A DNA stretch of 64,000 bases from Neobacillus sp. WH10 (GCF_030123405.1 NZ_CP126110.1:2170001-2234000), one strand, 5' to 3'; counted from the first letter of the stretch, positions 1 to 9,165 are shown. Made by a program: numbers and translations. Notes: generated by a model not told the origin, from the sequence alone.

Positions 1-431
1 CCTTATGTTGAAAAATGGGTATGAAACCCATAATTACAACATGGAGGTGTTTTTTCTATGTCTAGAGCGAATAAACAATACCCAATTGATTAAAAAGGCG
101 AGGGGCCTACACGCCGTACCATCGGAGAATACTACATAAACTATCAGCACTTATGGACTACAACGGGCGGGAATTCTCTACGGAAGAAATGACAACAGTA
201 CTATTTGTCGGCTGGATCACCTTTATTGGTAATAGTCGTCATCCTGGTCTAAATTGTGTCGAAAAAGAACGATTAAATACTAAAATTTACTGAAAGATTA
301 TACCCTGTCGAAAAAAATAATATTTAAAAGATAAAAAACAGTGTTAGCTTTCTAAATGCGACAAAATATTCATAATATTATTGATACTATTATTAGGTAA
401 TTAGTATTATTAAGGTGCGAGGAGGACGAAA
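1..431. other. Gene debris and promoter region
   Basis: No intact gene is seen. A strong Shine-Dalgarno (ggaggtg, 43-49) precedes an ATG at 58, but that frame stops after 11 codons at 91-93. A second open stretch (about 130-290) has no convincing start. Both look like remains of lost genes that I cannot name. A hairpin (ATGGGT/ACCCAT) sits near 15-31. A possible promoter for the next gene is TTGATA at 381-386 and TATTAT at 405-410, 18 bp apart, which would give a very short leader. Confidence 0.35.
221..248 (+). repeat. 28-bp exact copy of part of the AI-2E permease gene
   Basis: Positions 221-248 are identical to 4217-4244, inside the AI-2E-type permease gene. The flanks are only loosely similar (gga-tca-cct before the copy against gat-tca-cca in the gene). 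Read in the permease frame, the copy encodes the same LLVIVVILV stretch and then hits a stop. This suggests a decayed partial paralogue or recombination debris rather than chance. Confidence 0.6.
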
Positions 432-2504
432 ATGAAAAAATCCAAAAAGCTTTTATCCGTTTTATCTACTACCGCTCTAGTAGGTAGTATGTTACTTCCT
501 TCCGTGGGAAGTGCGCAGGTTAAAGGGTATAACCCAAATCCGGCAGTGCAGGAGATAGGTTCAGACTTTCGCTCTGAAACCGTAGAAGAGGTATTAAAAA
601 ATAACAAACTTAATTTAAGTGGGTATGATGTATACGGAGAAGCTTCATCAGACAGTGGACAAGCTGGAGCGGCTTCATCCGTAACTCCGGGCGATGTAGG
701 GACTGTTAAACCGTGGGTTACACATAATGATGTAACTGGACAATATGTACTAACGAATTTTACTCTCAAAGGAGTTGGTACATATGGGGAGGTATGGGTA
801 GCGAATAATCTTGCGTATCCTACAGGAGACCCAAGGAATGCTGCTGGAGTATCTGTCGTTACCAATGAACAAGTAAACTATCTTTTAAATCAATTTGATA
901 CAAAAATGTATGAACAAGAGGTTGCCTTTTTTGGCGCCCCTGCTGAAAGAAAGGGAGAACATGCTGCTAATTCTCTTGGTGATTTATATAAGGACGAATC
1001 TGGGCGTGTCGTTATCCTAATTGATAACATTAAAGATGATAGTTATTATAATGCGAATTATCCTAGTTATATTGCAGGATATTTTTCATCAACTATAAGT
1101 GATTTAACGGACAGAAATGTCATGACAATTGACAGTTTTGATTGGTTAAACCGGACAGGTCCAAATGCTGCGAAACCTTTCCTATACGAGGGGACTTTTG
1201 CTCATGAGTTTCAACATTTACTTCACCACGACAGTGATGGTGCAGAAGAAAACTTTATAAACGAGGGATTATCTGATTTTGCTCAATATCAGGTCGGATA
1301 TGGTCATTCAAAATCACACGTCGACTTCTTTATGAATAACCTCAAGAACTCCTTAACGCAATGGGGAGATCAGTCAGATCTTCAAATACTAGGAGATTAT
1401 GGGGCTGCTTATCTATTCCAGCTTTATTTATACGAACAATTTGGCAAGGAATTTATTCAGAAAGAATTCAAAAACCAATTACAAGGTATTAATAGTATTA
1501 ATGCTGTTCTAAAAGAAATGGGTAGCAAAAAAGACTTTAATGCAGTATATCAAGATTTCATGATTGCATTAATGCTAGATGGAAAATACCAAGGAGATAA
1601 TAAGACATATAATTTTAATTCCATTGACCTTAACCCTAATATAGAGGCAGCATCAAAATTAGACTCTTTTGCACCAGCTTGGGGAACTGATGTAAAAGTG
1701 ATTACTCCTGACAAGAAGATCGACCATCTATATTTCAAAGGTCTTGATTTCCTCGGTTCGAACTGGAAAACAGTAACTGATCCAGTAAAAGGTGAAGTAC
1801 TTTGGGGGAATCAAGGGGATCAAGCAGATAATTTCCTGATAAAAGAGCTTGATTTAACAGGAAAAACAAATCCAATCCTATCTTTTGATACAAAATATAA
1901 TATTGAAGAACAATGGGATTTTGGTGCTGTTCAAGTTTCAACAGATAATGGAAAAACGTGGGCTTCTTTAACGAATGATCACACAAGAGATGATGTGGTC
2001 GCCAATGGATATCCAACAATAAAACAAAATTTACCAGGATTTACGGGTAGCTCAAATGGTTGGACAACAGAAAGTTTCAACCTTTCTCAATACACGGGTC
2101 AAAAGGTCCTTGTGGCATTCCGCTATATGACAGACTGGGGCTATAATGAAGCAGGATGGTACGTATCAAACCTTAAGCTAAATGGCGAGCTTATTGATGC
2201 CATGAAAACGACTAAGGGCTTCATGAGTTTAGAAGAAGCAACAAAGGAATATGTGGATTACCAAGTTCAGTTTATTGGATATAAGAAAGGTGTTGCAAAA
2301 GGGCAAGACAATCATGTCAAAGTTATTAAATTCCCTAATCTCCTAAATATGAGTGAAAGTGATAAGGTAGATCTTCGTGATATGCTACAAAGCTCTCAAT
2401 ATTCTAAAGTAGTAATGATGGTTACTTATGCACCTGCTCCTGGCAAGGGTGGACGTGCTGAGTATAATTACGATGTAATTATGAAGGCTAACAAAAAGAA
2501 ATAA
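432..2504 (+). CDS. Secreted zinc metallopeptidase (InhA-like)
   Basis: This encodes a 690-residue exported protease. Residues 1-28 form a typical signal peptide ending in GSA, with cleavage predicted before Q29. The zinc site is HEFQH at 258-262 with a downstream NEGLSDF motif, whose E278 is a plausible third ligand in the manner of gluzincins. The C-terminal half (about 450-590) resembles the jelly-roll/MAM module of immune inhibitor A proteases, with FDTKYNIEEQWDFGAVQVS and a later YMTDWGYNEAGWYVSN-type stretch. The start is fixed by gaggagga seven bases upstream. It stands alone and is followed by a strong terminator. Its likely role is extracellular protein breakdown. The exact peptidase family is inferred, not certain. 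Confidence 0.8.
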   Translation: MKKSKKLLSVLSTTALVGSMLLPSVGSAQVKGYNPNPAVQEIGSDFRSETVEEVLKNNKLNLSGYDVYGEASSDSGQAGAASSVTPGDVGTVKPWVTHNDVTGQYVLTNFTLKGVGTYGEVWVANNLAYPTGDPRNAAGVSVVTNEQVNYLLNQFDTKMYEQEVAFFGAPAERKGEHAANSLGDLYKDESGRVVILIDNIKDDSYYNANYPSYIAGYFSSTISDLTDRNVMTIDSFDWLNRTGPNAAKPFLYEGTFAHEFQHLLHHDSDGAEENFINEGLSDFAQYQVGYGHSKSHVDFFMNNLKNSLTQWGDQSDLQILGDYGAAYLFQLYLYEQFGKEFIQKEFKNQLQGINSINAVLKEMGSKKDFNAVYQDFMIALMLDGKYQGDNKTYNFNSIDLNPNIEAASKLDSFAPAWGTDVKVITPDKKIDHLYFKGLDFLGSNWKTVTDPVKGEVLWGNQGDQADNFLIKELDLTGKTNPILSFDTKYNIEEQWDFGAVQVSTDNGKTWASLTNDHTRDDVVANGYPTIKQNLPGFTGSSNGWTTESFNLSQYTGQKVLVAFRYMTDWGYNEAGWYVSNLKLNGELIDAMKTTKGFMSLEEATKEYVDYQVQFIGYKKGVAKGQDNHVKVIKFPNLLNMSESDKVDLRDMLQSSQYSKVVMMVTYAPAPGKGGRAEYNYDVIMKANKKK

Positions 2505-2621
2505 ATAAACTCCAAGACTCTTAAGTTATATAACTCGGGGCTTACACCCTAGAATACTGAATTTTTAAATCTCTAAAAATTATAGTAACTTTCCAATAAT
2601 GATCTATTTTACGACTATCTT

Positions 2622-2668
2622 AAAGAAGCTGTTCCAAATTAAAACTTTGGGCAGCTTCTTTTGGTTTT
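2622..2668 (+). terminator. Rho-independent terminator
   Basis: A ten-base stem (aaagaagctg, 2622-2631, with cagcttcttt, 2652-2661) encloses a loop that itself pairs ccaaa with tttgg. A T-rich tail follows. It ends the metallopeptidase transcript. Confidence 0.8.
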
Positions 2669-3042
2669 GGTGATTACGTTTCAAATGTGAATAATAATGA
2701 AAAATTCCGAATTATAATAATAAATTCTGTATTTTTCCTATGATTTATATCGTGGAATGTTCTTTTTAAATTCGGGGGTGATAACCAAGATTTTTTTAGA
2801 GTTTAAATTGATTATCATTTTCCTCACAATTTTGTTCTGTTAGATTAATATAAGAAAATAATTTGGCATCAACCTGACTAAATTAATGTGCCATATTTTG
2901 GTTTTATTAGGTACTTTGGTGCCATGCTTGTTGCCCAATTTTTTAAAATTACAAATTAAAAGAAAACACTAGGAAGCAAGAAAGCTTAATTTATCAATAC
3001 CTTAGGGTATATGAAGTCACTAGAAAAACAGATGCTAGCAAA
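2669..3042. other. AT-rich intergenic region, no gene seen
   Basis: I see no coding potential or recognised RNA here. The stretch ends abruptly where tRNA-like sequence begins at 3043, as expected if it is the inner edge of an integrated element. Confidence 0.5.
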
Positions 3043-3106
3043 CTTCAAAACTGCTTGAGACCTGCGTGCCAGGTCTGGTGGGTTCGATTCCCACACAGTC
3101 CCGCCA
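3043..3106 (+). tRNA. 3'-half fragment of a selenocysteine tRNA
   Basis: This stretch carries the anticodon loop CTTCAAA (anticodon TCA at 3045-3047), a long variable arm with a six-pair stem (AGACCT/AGGTCT), and a perfect T arm (GTGGG, TTCGATT, CCCAC; 3078-3094). An eight-base acceptor strand ACAGTCCC, discriminator G and encoded CCA (3104-3106) complete it. The eight-base acceptor, long variable arm and UCA anticodon identify tRNA-Sec. The 5' half is absent: upstream bases do not pair with the acceptor or anticodon stem. It is not a functional tRNA. It looks like the displaced 3' end left by a tRNA-targeting integrase that crosses over in the anticodon loop. Confidence 0.75.
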
Positions 3107-3368
3107 AATACATAAGTTAACGCACAGTGATAAACCTGTGAGTTTATTTCATAATAAGATACTTTTCTTACGATAATAAATTGGATTATTCTAATATACA
3201 TTTTGTTTAGAGGCAAAATACTCAAACATTGGTACTACCTTCCTGTATGTAACAATCATTTTAAGAGAATCAAAATTAATATTTGTTAAAATACCTTGAT
3301 AATACTGTATATTATTCCAAGACTTTGATATACTTTTACCAAAATATCTGAGTTAAGAGGTACAGGTC

Positions 3369-4472
3369 GTGAGAAAATCTAAAATACAATTTTGGCTGAT
3401 TCAAATTTTACTTATTTTAACGATTATTTTCGTTTCAACAAAAATCACATTTATGTTTAGGCCTATAGGAATCTTTTTCACAACTATTTTCTTTCCAATC
3501 CTAATAACAGGGTTCTTCTATTTTCTTTTAAATCCTGTGGTGAATTTTCTCGAACGCAAAAAGCTTCCCAGGATAGTGGCCATACTTGTTATATATATTG
3601 GGTTTGCCGGGCTTCTTGTGTTGGGAATAGGCAGCATCGTTCCAGCTGTGTCAAAACAGGCAACTGATCTTGCCAATAATTTACCGGTCTATGCCCATGA
3701 GACTACCGAATTTTTAACAAATGTGGTCAAGTCATCTGAGTTTAAAAGCTTTAGGCATGAGCAGAGTGAAATTATCGACACGGTGCAACATCGGTTAATG
3801 GAGTATGCAAATACACTGCCAAATAAACTGACGAAAGGACTTATGGGTTTTTTTGGCATGATCACCAATATAGCTATTATTCTTGTGACTGTACCATTTT
3901 TATTATTTTACATGTTTAAGGACGGTCATAAATTTCCAAAAGCCGTTTCAAATTTTATACCGACCGGTTACAGAGATGAGGGTCTAAAAATTTTAAAAGA
4001 AACAGGGGAGACATTGTCAGCCTACATCCAAGGGCAGGTTATGGTCGCCTTGGCAGTCGGAACCTTGTCTTTTATTGGATATGTAATCATTGACATGCCT
4101 TATGCGTTAATCTTAGCGCTTATTGTAGCCTTCACCAATATTATCCCTTATGTTGGACCAATCATTGGGGGTACGCCCGCTGTGCTTGTGGCTGTATTTG
4201 ATTCACCAACGAAAGCTTTATTGGTAATAGTCGTCATCCTGGTTGCCCAGCAAATAGAAGGGAACTTCCTGTCACCGTTGATATTAGGAAAAACATTGGA
4301 TACGCACCCAGCAACAATCATCATTATTCTATTGGTTGCAGGAAACCTGGCAGGCGTACTTGGAATGGTCTTGGCTGTTCCGACATATGCTGTTTCAAAA
4401 GTAATTGTTTTGAACTTAGTCCGATTTTTGAGAGCGAGAAAAGCGGCGAAAAATATAGTAGAAGGAACTTGA
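3369..4472 (+). CDS. AI-2E family (PerM/YtvI-like) membrane permease
   Basis: This 367-residue integral membrane protein has the family layout: two or three N-terminal membrane segments (about 8-80), an extracytoplasmic stretch (about 90-150), then hydrophobic segments around 155-185 and a C-terminal cluster (about 215-345) containing the conserved NIIPYVGPIIGGTPA loop. Family members are proposed exporters or ion/H+ antiporters, so the substrate cannot be read from sequence. It starts at GTG (3369) behind a weak gagg site. It is monocistronic, and its stop codon lies inside the terminator stem. A 28-bp segment of this gene is repeated at 221-248. Confidence 0.85.
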   Translation: MRKSKIQFWLIQILLILTIIFVSTKITFMFRPIGIFFTTIFFPILITGFFYFLLNPVVNFLERKKLPRIVAILVIYIGFAGLLVLGIGSIVPAVSKQATDLANNLPVYAHETTEFLTNVVKSSEFKSFRHEQSEIIDTVQHRLMEYANTLPNKLTKGLMGFFGMITNIAIILVTVPFLLFYMFKDGHKFPKAVSNFIPTGYRDEGLKILKETGETLSAYIQGQVMVALAVGTLSFIGYVIIDMPYALILALIVAFTNIIPYVGPIIGGTPAVLVAVFDSPTKALLVIVVILVAQQIEGNFLSPLILGKTLDTHPATIIIILLVAGNLAGVLGMVLAVPTYAVSKVIVLNLVRFLRARKAAKNIVEGT

Positions 4473-4497
4473 GTCAATAGACGCAAGTTCCTTTTTT
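4462..4497 (+). terminator. Rho-independent terminator
   Basis: The stem aaggaacttg (4462-4471) pairs with caagttcctt (4484-4493) and is followed by a T run. The stop codon of the AI-2E permease lies in the hairpin. Confidence 0.9.
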
Positions 4498-4504
4498 ACT
4501 AAAA

Positions 4505-4698
4505 CGATATGCTGGAGACCTATTGTACTATGGAGCAAAAATTCTTTTATATGAGAATGGTTTCTTAGCTGCTAAGACATTTGTGGTAGACCAGGAGGTA
4601 GTATCAGTAGCGACGATGAATATAGACCCCGTTGCTTCAGATTAGACTTTAACGAGAATGCGATTGTATATGATGAAGTGGTTAACAACTTGCTTTGA
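4505..4698 (+). pseudogene. Cardiolipin synthase C-terminal remnant
   Basis: Translation gives RYAGDLLYYGAKILLYENGF, then AAKTFVVDQEVVSVATMNIDP, and after a one-base frameshift near 4625-4630 RCFRLDFNENAIVYDEVV, ending at a stop at 4696-4698. This matches the last HKD (phospholipase D) region of cardiolipin synthases. The histidine of the HxK motif is replaced by alanine, the N-terminal two thirds are missing, and a frameshift is present. It is a dead fragment with no start or ribosome binding site. Confidence 0.7.
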
Positions 4699-4800
4699 TG
4701 CCATGCTTGTGCCTATAATTTAGTCCACCTTCAGAAAAATTGAATGAATAAACATAGTGAATCCTTTAGCAACCCGCTCTAATATGAGTTAGTAACAAAC

Positions 4801-6336
4801 CTACATTGACATGTCATTAACCTTGTTTTGATGAGAGAGATATTTTTTCGGTATTGCATCATTATACGGCATATTGCTATGCCCGTAGCTGCGATGAATC
4901 ATCATATACAGTATACCAACAACAATAACTACAACTCCTGAAGCGAGCACGATATAGTTATCATACCAAGGTGCATCTGGCGTTCTTGGCCAACACATGT
5001 TAATCATTGCGATTATTCCGTAGACAAGTGCACCAATATTGACAGGTAGCCCCCACTTGCCCAATTGATACTTACCACTTGGCTTCCATCCTTTTAGTCT
5101 AGCTCGAAGTGCAGCTAGAACAACCATTTGGAATCCAACATAAATGCCAAATGATGCAAAACTGACTACCTTTGTAAGCGCATCTGTAGACACTTTTGAT
5201 CCCAACACAATGATACCAGGGACAATAGCTGCAAGAAGCAACGCATAAGGTGGAATGTGACGGGCAACCGAAAATTTCTTTAACAATCGGCTTCCTATAA
5301 TCATGTCATCACGTCCATACGAATAGGCGAGTCTACTTGCTGCCGCCTGTAAACTTATTGCACACGAAAGGAAAGAAATTAACACAATACCCAGTACAAT
5401 CTTCGCGCCAACAGTACCAAAAGCCTTGTTCAGCAGTGTATCAACAGGCGTTACGTCCTTACCTGAAATAACTGCTGGGATATCAGCAACTGAAAGTACT
5501 AAAGAAAGGCAAACAAAAGTTGCTGCAGCACCACCAATGTAAATCGTCCGACGCATTGCCTTTGGGATAAGAACGCCTGGATTCGGTACTTCTTCAGCAA
5601 CATCACCACAAGCTTCGAACCCATAATATAAAAAAGCTCCAATTAATCCAGCTGCTGCAAATGCATACAAGAAACTATGACTACCTTGAGCATCAAAAGA
5701 ATCAAAGAGCACACCAAGACCGTGGTGCCTTTGTGTGATAAGCAACCAAAAACCAACAGCAAGCGCACCGATAATTTCAGCAGTAAAACCAATAACTGCT
5801 GCAACTGCAAGAACCTTCGTGCCAAGAAAATTGATGATAGTCGATAGTACAAGCAAGATTACTGCACAAAGAATCGTTGAATCCACCGATACTTCAAAAC
5901 CCAAAACTTGTGCTAGAAAAGGTCCAGCTCCGTATACAACACTGGCAATCGTCACAAGCAAAGCCATTAAGTAAACCCAGCCAGTCATCCATGCCCACTT
6001 GCGCCCCCATAATCTTCGTGCCCAAGGATATACTCCTCCTGCAACAGGGAATTGTGCAACAATCTCACTAAAGACAAGTGCCACTAATAACTGTCCGAAT
6101 CCACAGATGACAAGACTCCAAATCATAGGTGGGCCACCTTGCGCAAGCGCGTAAGCAAATAGTGTGTACACACCTACTACAGGAGAAAGATAAGTGAACC
6201 CAAGCGAAAAGTTTGCCCACGGGCTCATGTCGCGGCGAAATTCAGATTCATATCCAAGTGCTGCCAGTTGTGCAGCATCACTATCATGATGTTCTGACCC
6301 AGGTCCGCTAATATTATTGTTCAGATTTTCTTGCAT
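4801..6336 (-). CDS. APC-superfamily amino acid/amine permease
   Basis: This 511-residue transporter has about twelve membrane segments and a soluble N-terminal tail of some 45 residues. The first helix region (SPWANFSLGFTYLSPVVGVY) is typical of APC permeases. An aaaggagg site precedes the ATG. It is the last gene of the demethylase operon, 105 bp after the reductase, so it probably imports the methylated amine or N-methyl amino acid that the operon attacks. The substrate assignment is by context only; homologues include amino acid and GABA permeases. Confidence 0.85.
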   Translation of the reverse strand: MQENLNNNISGPGSEHHDSDAAQLAALGYESEFRRDMSPWANFSLGFTYLSPVVGVYTLFAYALAQGGPPMIWSLVICGFGQLLVALVFSEIVAQFPVAGGVYPWARRLWGRKWAWMTGWVYLMALLVTIASVVYGAGPFLAQVLGFEVSVDSTILCAVILLVLSTIINFLGTKVLAVAAVIGFTAEIIGALAVGFWLLITQRHHGLGVLFDSFDAQGSHSFLYAFAAAGLIGAFLYYGFEACGDVAEEVPNPGVLIPKAMRRTIYIGGAAATFVCLSLVLSVADIPAVISGKDVTPVDTLLNKAFGTVGAKIVLGIVLISFLSCAISLQAAASRLAYSYGRDDMIIGSRLLKKFSVARHIPPYALLLAAIVPGIIVLGSKVSTDALTKVVSFASFGIYVGFQMVVLAALRARLKGWKPSGKYQLGKWGLPVNIGALVYGIIAMINMCWPRTPDAPWYDNYIVLASGVVVIVVGILYMMIHRSYGHSNMPYNDAIPKKYLSHQNKVNDMSM

Positions 6337-6441
6337 ATTTTTTAGCCTCCTTTAAATGGTAATTATATTCTTGTGTCAATATAAAATTATTTAATATTCA
6401 GTAAACTAATTTTATGAATCTATTACAGAATAAAGGCTCCA

Positions 6442-7416
6442 TTATAGGTGTAAAATGAGCTCCTTTTCAGGTTCTTTAGCTCTTGAGCAACAAGTTAAAA
6501 TAACTTTCTTCGTATGTCTCTCTTCATCTTTGTAGAAGTGATCTCGGTGATCAACTTCTCCTTCAACTACCTGTATTTCGCAGCTTCCGCATCCGCCTAC
6601 TTTACAAGAATAGGGTGCTTCTACCCCAGCTTTTAATAGTGCCTCTAATAACGTTTCTTCTTCAGAAACTTCTACCTTATGACCGCTATTCGCTAATTTT
6701 ACAACAAAAGGATTTTTTGGTCGTTCATCAGTTGGAGCAAATAATTCAAAATGAATAGAACGGCTTGGGTAACCGTATGAGTCAGCTGCTTCTCTAAATT
6801 CTTTCACCATTGAAGCTGGTCCACAGAAATACACATGTGAGCCAATCCGATGTTCCGCCATTGTTACAGGTACCATTTTATTAGGATTTTCCGTTCTCGA
6901 GAAATAGAAGTGACATTTTCGAGGATATTTAGCCTTCAAGTAATCATAAAAAGCACAATCTTCTTCCGTTCTTGCAGCATAATGTAATTCAAATGATTTA
7001 CCTTCAGCTGTTAATTCTTCCATCATTGTCATAAATGGAGTAATACCGACTCCTGCTGCATAAAACACATGATGTTTAGCAGCTTTGAAAGCCAGTGGGA
7101 AATGATTTTTAGGCCAACTGATTTCTAAACAATCTCCCACTTTGATCTTTTCATGCCAATAAACAGATCCTCCTCTTGAATGGTCATCCTTACGAATGGC
7201 AATAGCATATTGAGTACGGTCGGTTGGATGACTAACAAGTGAGTAATTTCTTTCAATAATCTCGTCGTCATTTTTTACATAAGTTGCGATATGTGAACCA
7301 CCAGTAAATGCAGGCAGTAATTCTAGATCAACCGGATACAAGTGGAAGCGCTTTACACATTTTGTTTCCTGTATTATTTTTCCTACATTTACTTTTATCT
7401 TTCCGAATGCCCTCAT
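6442..7416 (-). CDS. N-demethylase reductase subunit (flavin, 2Fe-2S)
   Basis: This 324-residue phthalate-dioxygenase-reductase type protein passes electrons from NAD(P)H to the oxygenase. Domains in order: an oxidoreductase flavin-binding barrel with RNYSLVSHP, a nucleotide-binding domain with GVGITPFMTMMEEL, and a C-terminal plant-type ferredoxin with CKVGGCGSC and a distal cysteine pair near ILTCCSRA. I chose ATG 7416 because gggag lies eight bases upstream; the more distal in-frame ATG at 7437 has no site. It matches the DmmB / HODM beta role. It lies in an operon with the heme and zinc-ribbon subunits. Confidence 0.85.
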   Translation of the reverse strand: MRAFGKIKVNVGKIIQETKCVKRFHLYPVDLELLPAFTGGSHIATYVKNDDEIIERNYSLVSHPTDRTQYAIAIRKDDHSRGGSVYWHEKIKVGDCLEISWPKNHFPLAFKAAKHHVFYAAGVGITPFMTMMEELTAEGKSFELHYAARTEEDCAFYDYLKAKYPRKCHFYFSRTENPNKMVPVTMAEHRIGSHVYFCGPASMVKEFREAADSYGYPSRSIHFELFAPTDERPKNPFVVKLANSGHKVEVSEEETLLEALLKAGVEAPYSCKVGGCGSCEIQVVEGEVDHRDHFYKDEERHTKKVILTCCSRAKEPEKELILHL

Positions 7417-7472
7417 AATAATCACTCCCATCGTCATGTCTGCAATTTTATTTATTCTTTCTCACATAACAT

Positions 7473-7991
7473 TTAAGTTGATGTTACGAAAGCAGGATTA
7501 TAAGGATATCCAATATAACCTTTTCGCTCTCTTGAGAAGAAGGGTCCTATTTGCAAGCTGATTTGGCAATGATAACAAATCGTATCCGTATCTTCAGCCT
7601 CAACTTCTTGTAGATGATAGCATTTGATACAATAAACATACCGTCTCTTCTTGCCAGAAATAAGCGTTTGAATCTCATCTTCTGAAAAACCAGCATCAAT
7701 TGCCGCCGTGAAAATCGTTACTGCATCATCCCATTTAGCTGAAATATATAGCTGTGTTCCCATTTTTTGACGATCTAATACTTCGCTAATATTCTTAAAT
7801 TGTAGTTCATCTTTCATTTCAATAAGTTCATATTCTTTAAGACCATTTAAATCATTTATAAATTGCTCGATTATGTCAGCTTCTTTTGGTTCAGCAGAAA
7901 TAATCAGTAATTTTCTTCGATCCCATCTTATTGTGAATTTTTCAACAATTGTTTCAGATTTTTCGAATAAAACCGGGCTGTTGTATACCAC
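7473..7991 (-). CDS. Dimethylamine monooxygenase DmmA-like small subunit
   Basis: This 172-residue protein has an N-terminal alpha/beta part (about 15-110) and a C-terminal zinc-ribbon-like or rubredoxin-like motif, CIKC then 14 residues then CYHC, followed by a conserved basic tail (RERKGYIGYPYNP). This layout fits the DmmA-type subunit of dimethylamine monooxygenase and of the heme-dependent oxidative N-demethylase. Start: GGAGG at 8000-8004 sits eight bases before GTG 7991. The upstream TTG at 8006 overlaps that site and is rejected. It lies 29 bp downstream of the heme subunit gene, so the two are surely co-transcribed. Confidence 0.7.
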   Translation of the reverse strand: MVYNSPVLFEKSETIVEKFTIRWDRRKLLIISAEPKEADIIEQFINDLNGLKEYELIEMKDELQFKNISEVLDRQKMGTQLYISAKWDDAVTIFTAAIDAGFSEDEIQTLISGKKRRYVYCIKCYHLQEVEAEDTDTICYHCQISLQIGPFFSRERKGYIGYPYNPAFVTST

Positions 7992-8020
7992 TTTACATAC
8001 CTCCAATCGTTCAACCCTAG

Positions 8021-9004
8021 TTAGTTTGTAATTTTTCTTTTTTCAACTAAGTTCTTCAAATATTCTAATGTAGGTTCAATAAATGGGGTAAATCCTTTAT
8101 AATCAGCCATTGGTTTAGGAATATCTGATAGAATAGAGTATGTTTGCTCAAGCCATTCTGGTTTTAATGCCAAATCTTCCAATGGAAGGAATTGCGTATT
8201 TAAAACGAACAAAATCGCATTACTCCTTGGCATACAATAGAAAAATTGTTCTTCTACACGAAGTCTTACTAGTTTACCAGCATTTTCTGGAGTGACTAAA
8301 AAGCGTGTTGGACCCCATGTATCAAAAGTTTCATAGTTAACATCCCAACGATTTGCCATCAAATTCCAGTTAATTCTGGTCCAAGGCTCACCTGGGAAAA
8401 CATTGCGAATTAAAAAATTTCGAATTCTTTCAGTCAGCGGTACACCTGTGCGTGACACAAATGGTACAGGTGCATGAATTTCGTCAAAAGTCATTCCTTT
8501 ATTCCAGTGAGGCGAAAATAAAGCAGCATAAGATTCTTGAGCAACTTCCAAATAAAGATTGTTATCCCGCTGAACCATTAATACAAAGTCAGTGGTGAAA
8601 TGACGTCCAATTAAATCAAGCGGCTCAAGATCGATGCTTGATGCATCACCAAATATGAAAGATTCTGTTTCATTTAAGATAAAATTATGAAAAGTCCAGT
8701 GATTACCGTTTTTTTCTACTAGGAAGTGCTCCGGATAGCGTTCAATCGCCATATTAATCAGCATTTCTGCTACTTCCCATTGCATTTCCATTGTATGTGG
8801 ATAGGATTGGAACCTTACTTCAGGTTGTTCCTTCAGTAATTCTCTTTTTCTTATTATTTGTTTTTCATATTCTGGTGTTATTACAACACAATTCTGTTTA
8901 TCCTTTTCAAGTTTTCTTAAGTCATTGGAATACCGATAATTGGAATCTTCTTTAATATTGTGAAAAGGATAGGGAAATAGATCTAGATTAGTAGATTTGT
9001 ACAC
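8021..9004 (-). CDS. Heme-dependent oxidative N-demethylase alpha subunit (DUF3445)
   Basis: This 327-residue protein belongs to the DUF3445/HODM alpha family, a PAS-fold heme enzyme that removes a methyl group from dimethylamine or related secondary amines, giving formaldehyde and the primary amine. Recognisable blocks are DLFPYPF at the N-terminus, WTFHNFILN, LIGRHFTTDFVLMVQR and the PGEPWTRINWNLMANRWDV core with GPTRFLVTPENAGKLVRLRVEEQ. An ideal aaaggagg lies eight bases before the GTG start. It is the first gene of a four-gene operon behind a sigma-54 promoter. The substrate within the secondary-amine class is not resolved. Confidence 0.8.
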   Translation of the reverse strand: MYKSTNLDLFPYPFHNIKEDSNYRYSNDLRKLEKDKQNCVVITPEYEKQIIRKRELLKEQPEVRFQSYPHTMEMQWEVAEMLINMAIERYPEHFLVEKNGNHWTFHNFILNETESFIFGDASSIDLEPLDLIGRHFTTDFVLMVQRDNNLYLEVAQESYAALFSPHWNKGMTFDEIHAPVPFVSRTGVPLTERIRNFLIRNVFPGEPWTRINWNLMANRWDVNYETFDTWGPTRFLVTPENAGKLVRLRVEEQFFYCMPRSNAILFVLNTQFLPLEDLALKPEWLEQTYSILSDIPKPMADYKGFTPFIEPTLEYLKNLVEKRKITN

Positions 9005-9149
9005 GATAAATTCCTCCTTTAATTGTTGAACAATAATATCATTTTCAGATTGAATATTTGGAAAACGATATTATTTTACTTAATATTCATGCAATAAATT
9101 GTGCCAGTTCTATCGACATCCTCCTTTCTAAGCCTTTGTTATAAACAGT

Positions 9150-9165
9150 AGCAATTTTTATGCCA
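9150..9165 (-). promoter_or_regulatory. Sigma-54 (-24/-12) promoter of the N-demethylase operon
   Basis: On the minus strand this reads TGGCAT-AAAAA-TTGCT, with the GG and GC doublets separated by exactly ten bases. It lies about 145 bp upstream of the DUF3445 start, and the divergent gene at 9309 encodes a sigma-54 activator. Strong match. Confidence 0.75.

Noticed and set aside
2986..3225. 79-codon minus-strand frame
   Set aside because: It runs across the tRNA-Sec fragment in antisense and has no ribosome site.
7341..7355. Cre-like TGGAAGCGCTTTACA inside the reductase gene
   Set aside because: It has one base too many for the cre consensus and lies in coding sequence that explains it.
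9090..9106. Second sigma-54-like element on the minus strand (TGGCAC-N6-TTGCA)
   Set aside because: The boxes are good, but GG and GC are eleven bases apart instead of ten. The element at 9150-9165 has the right spacing.
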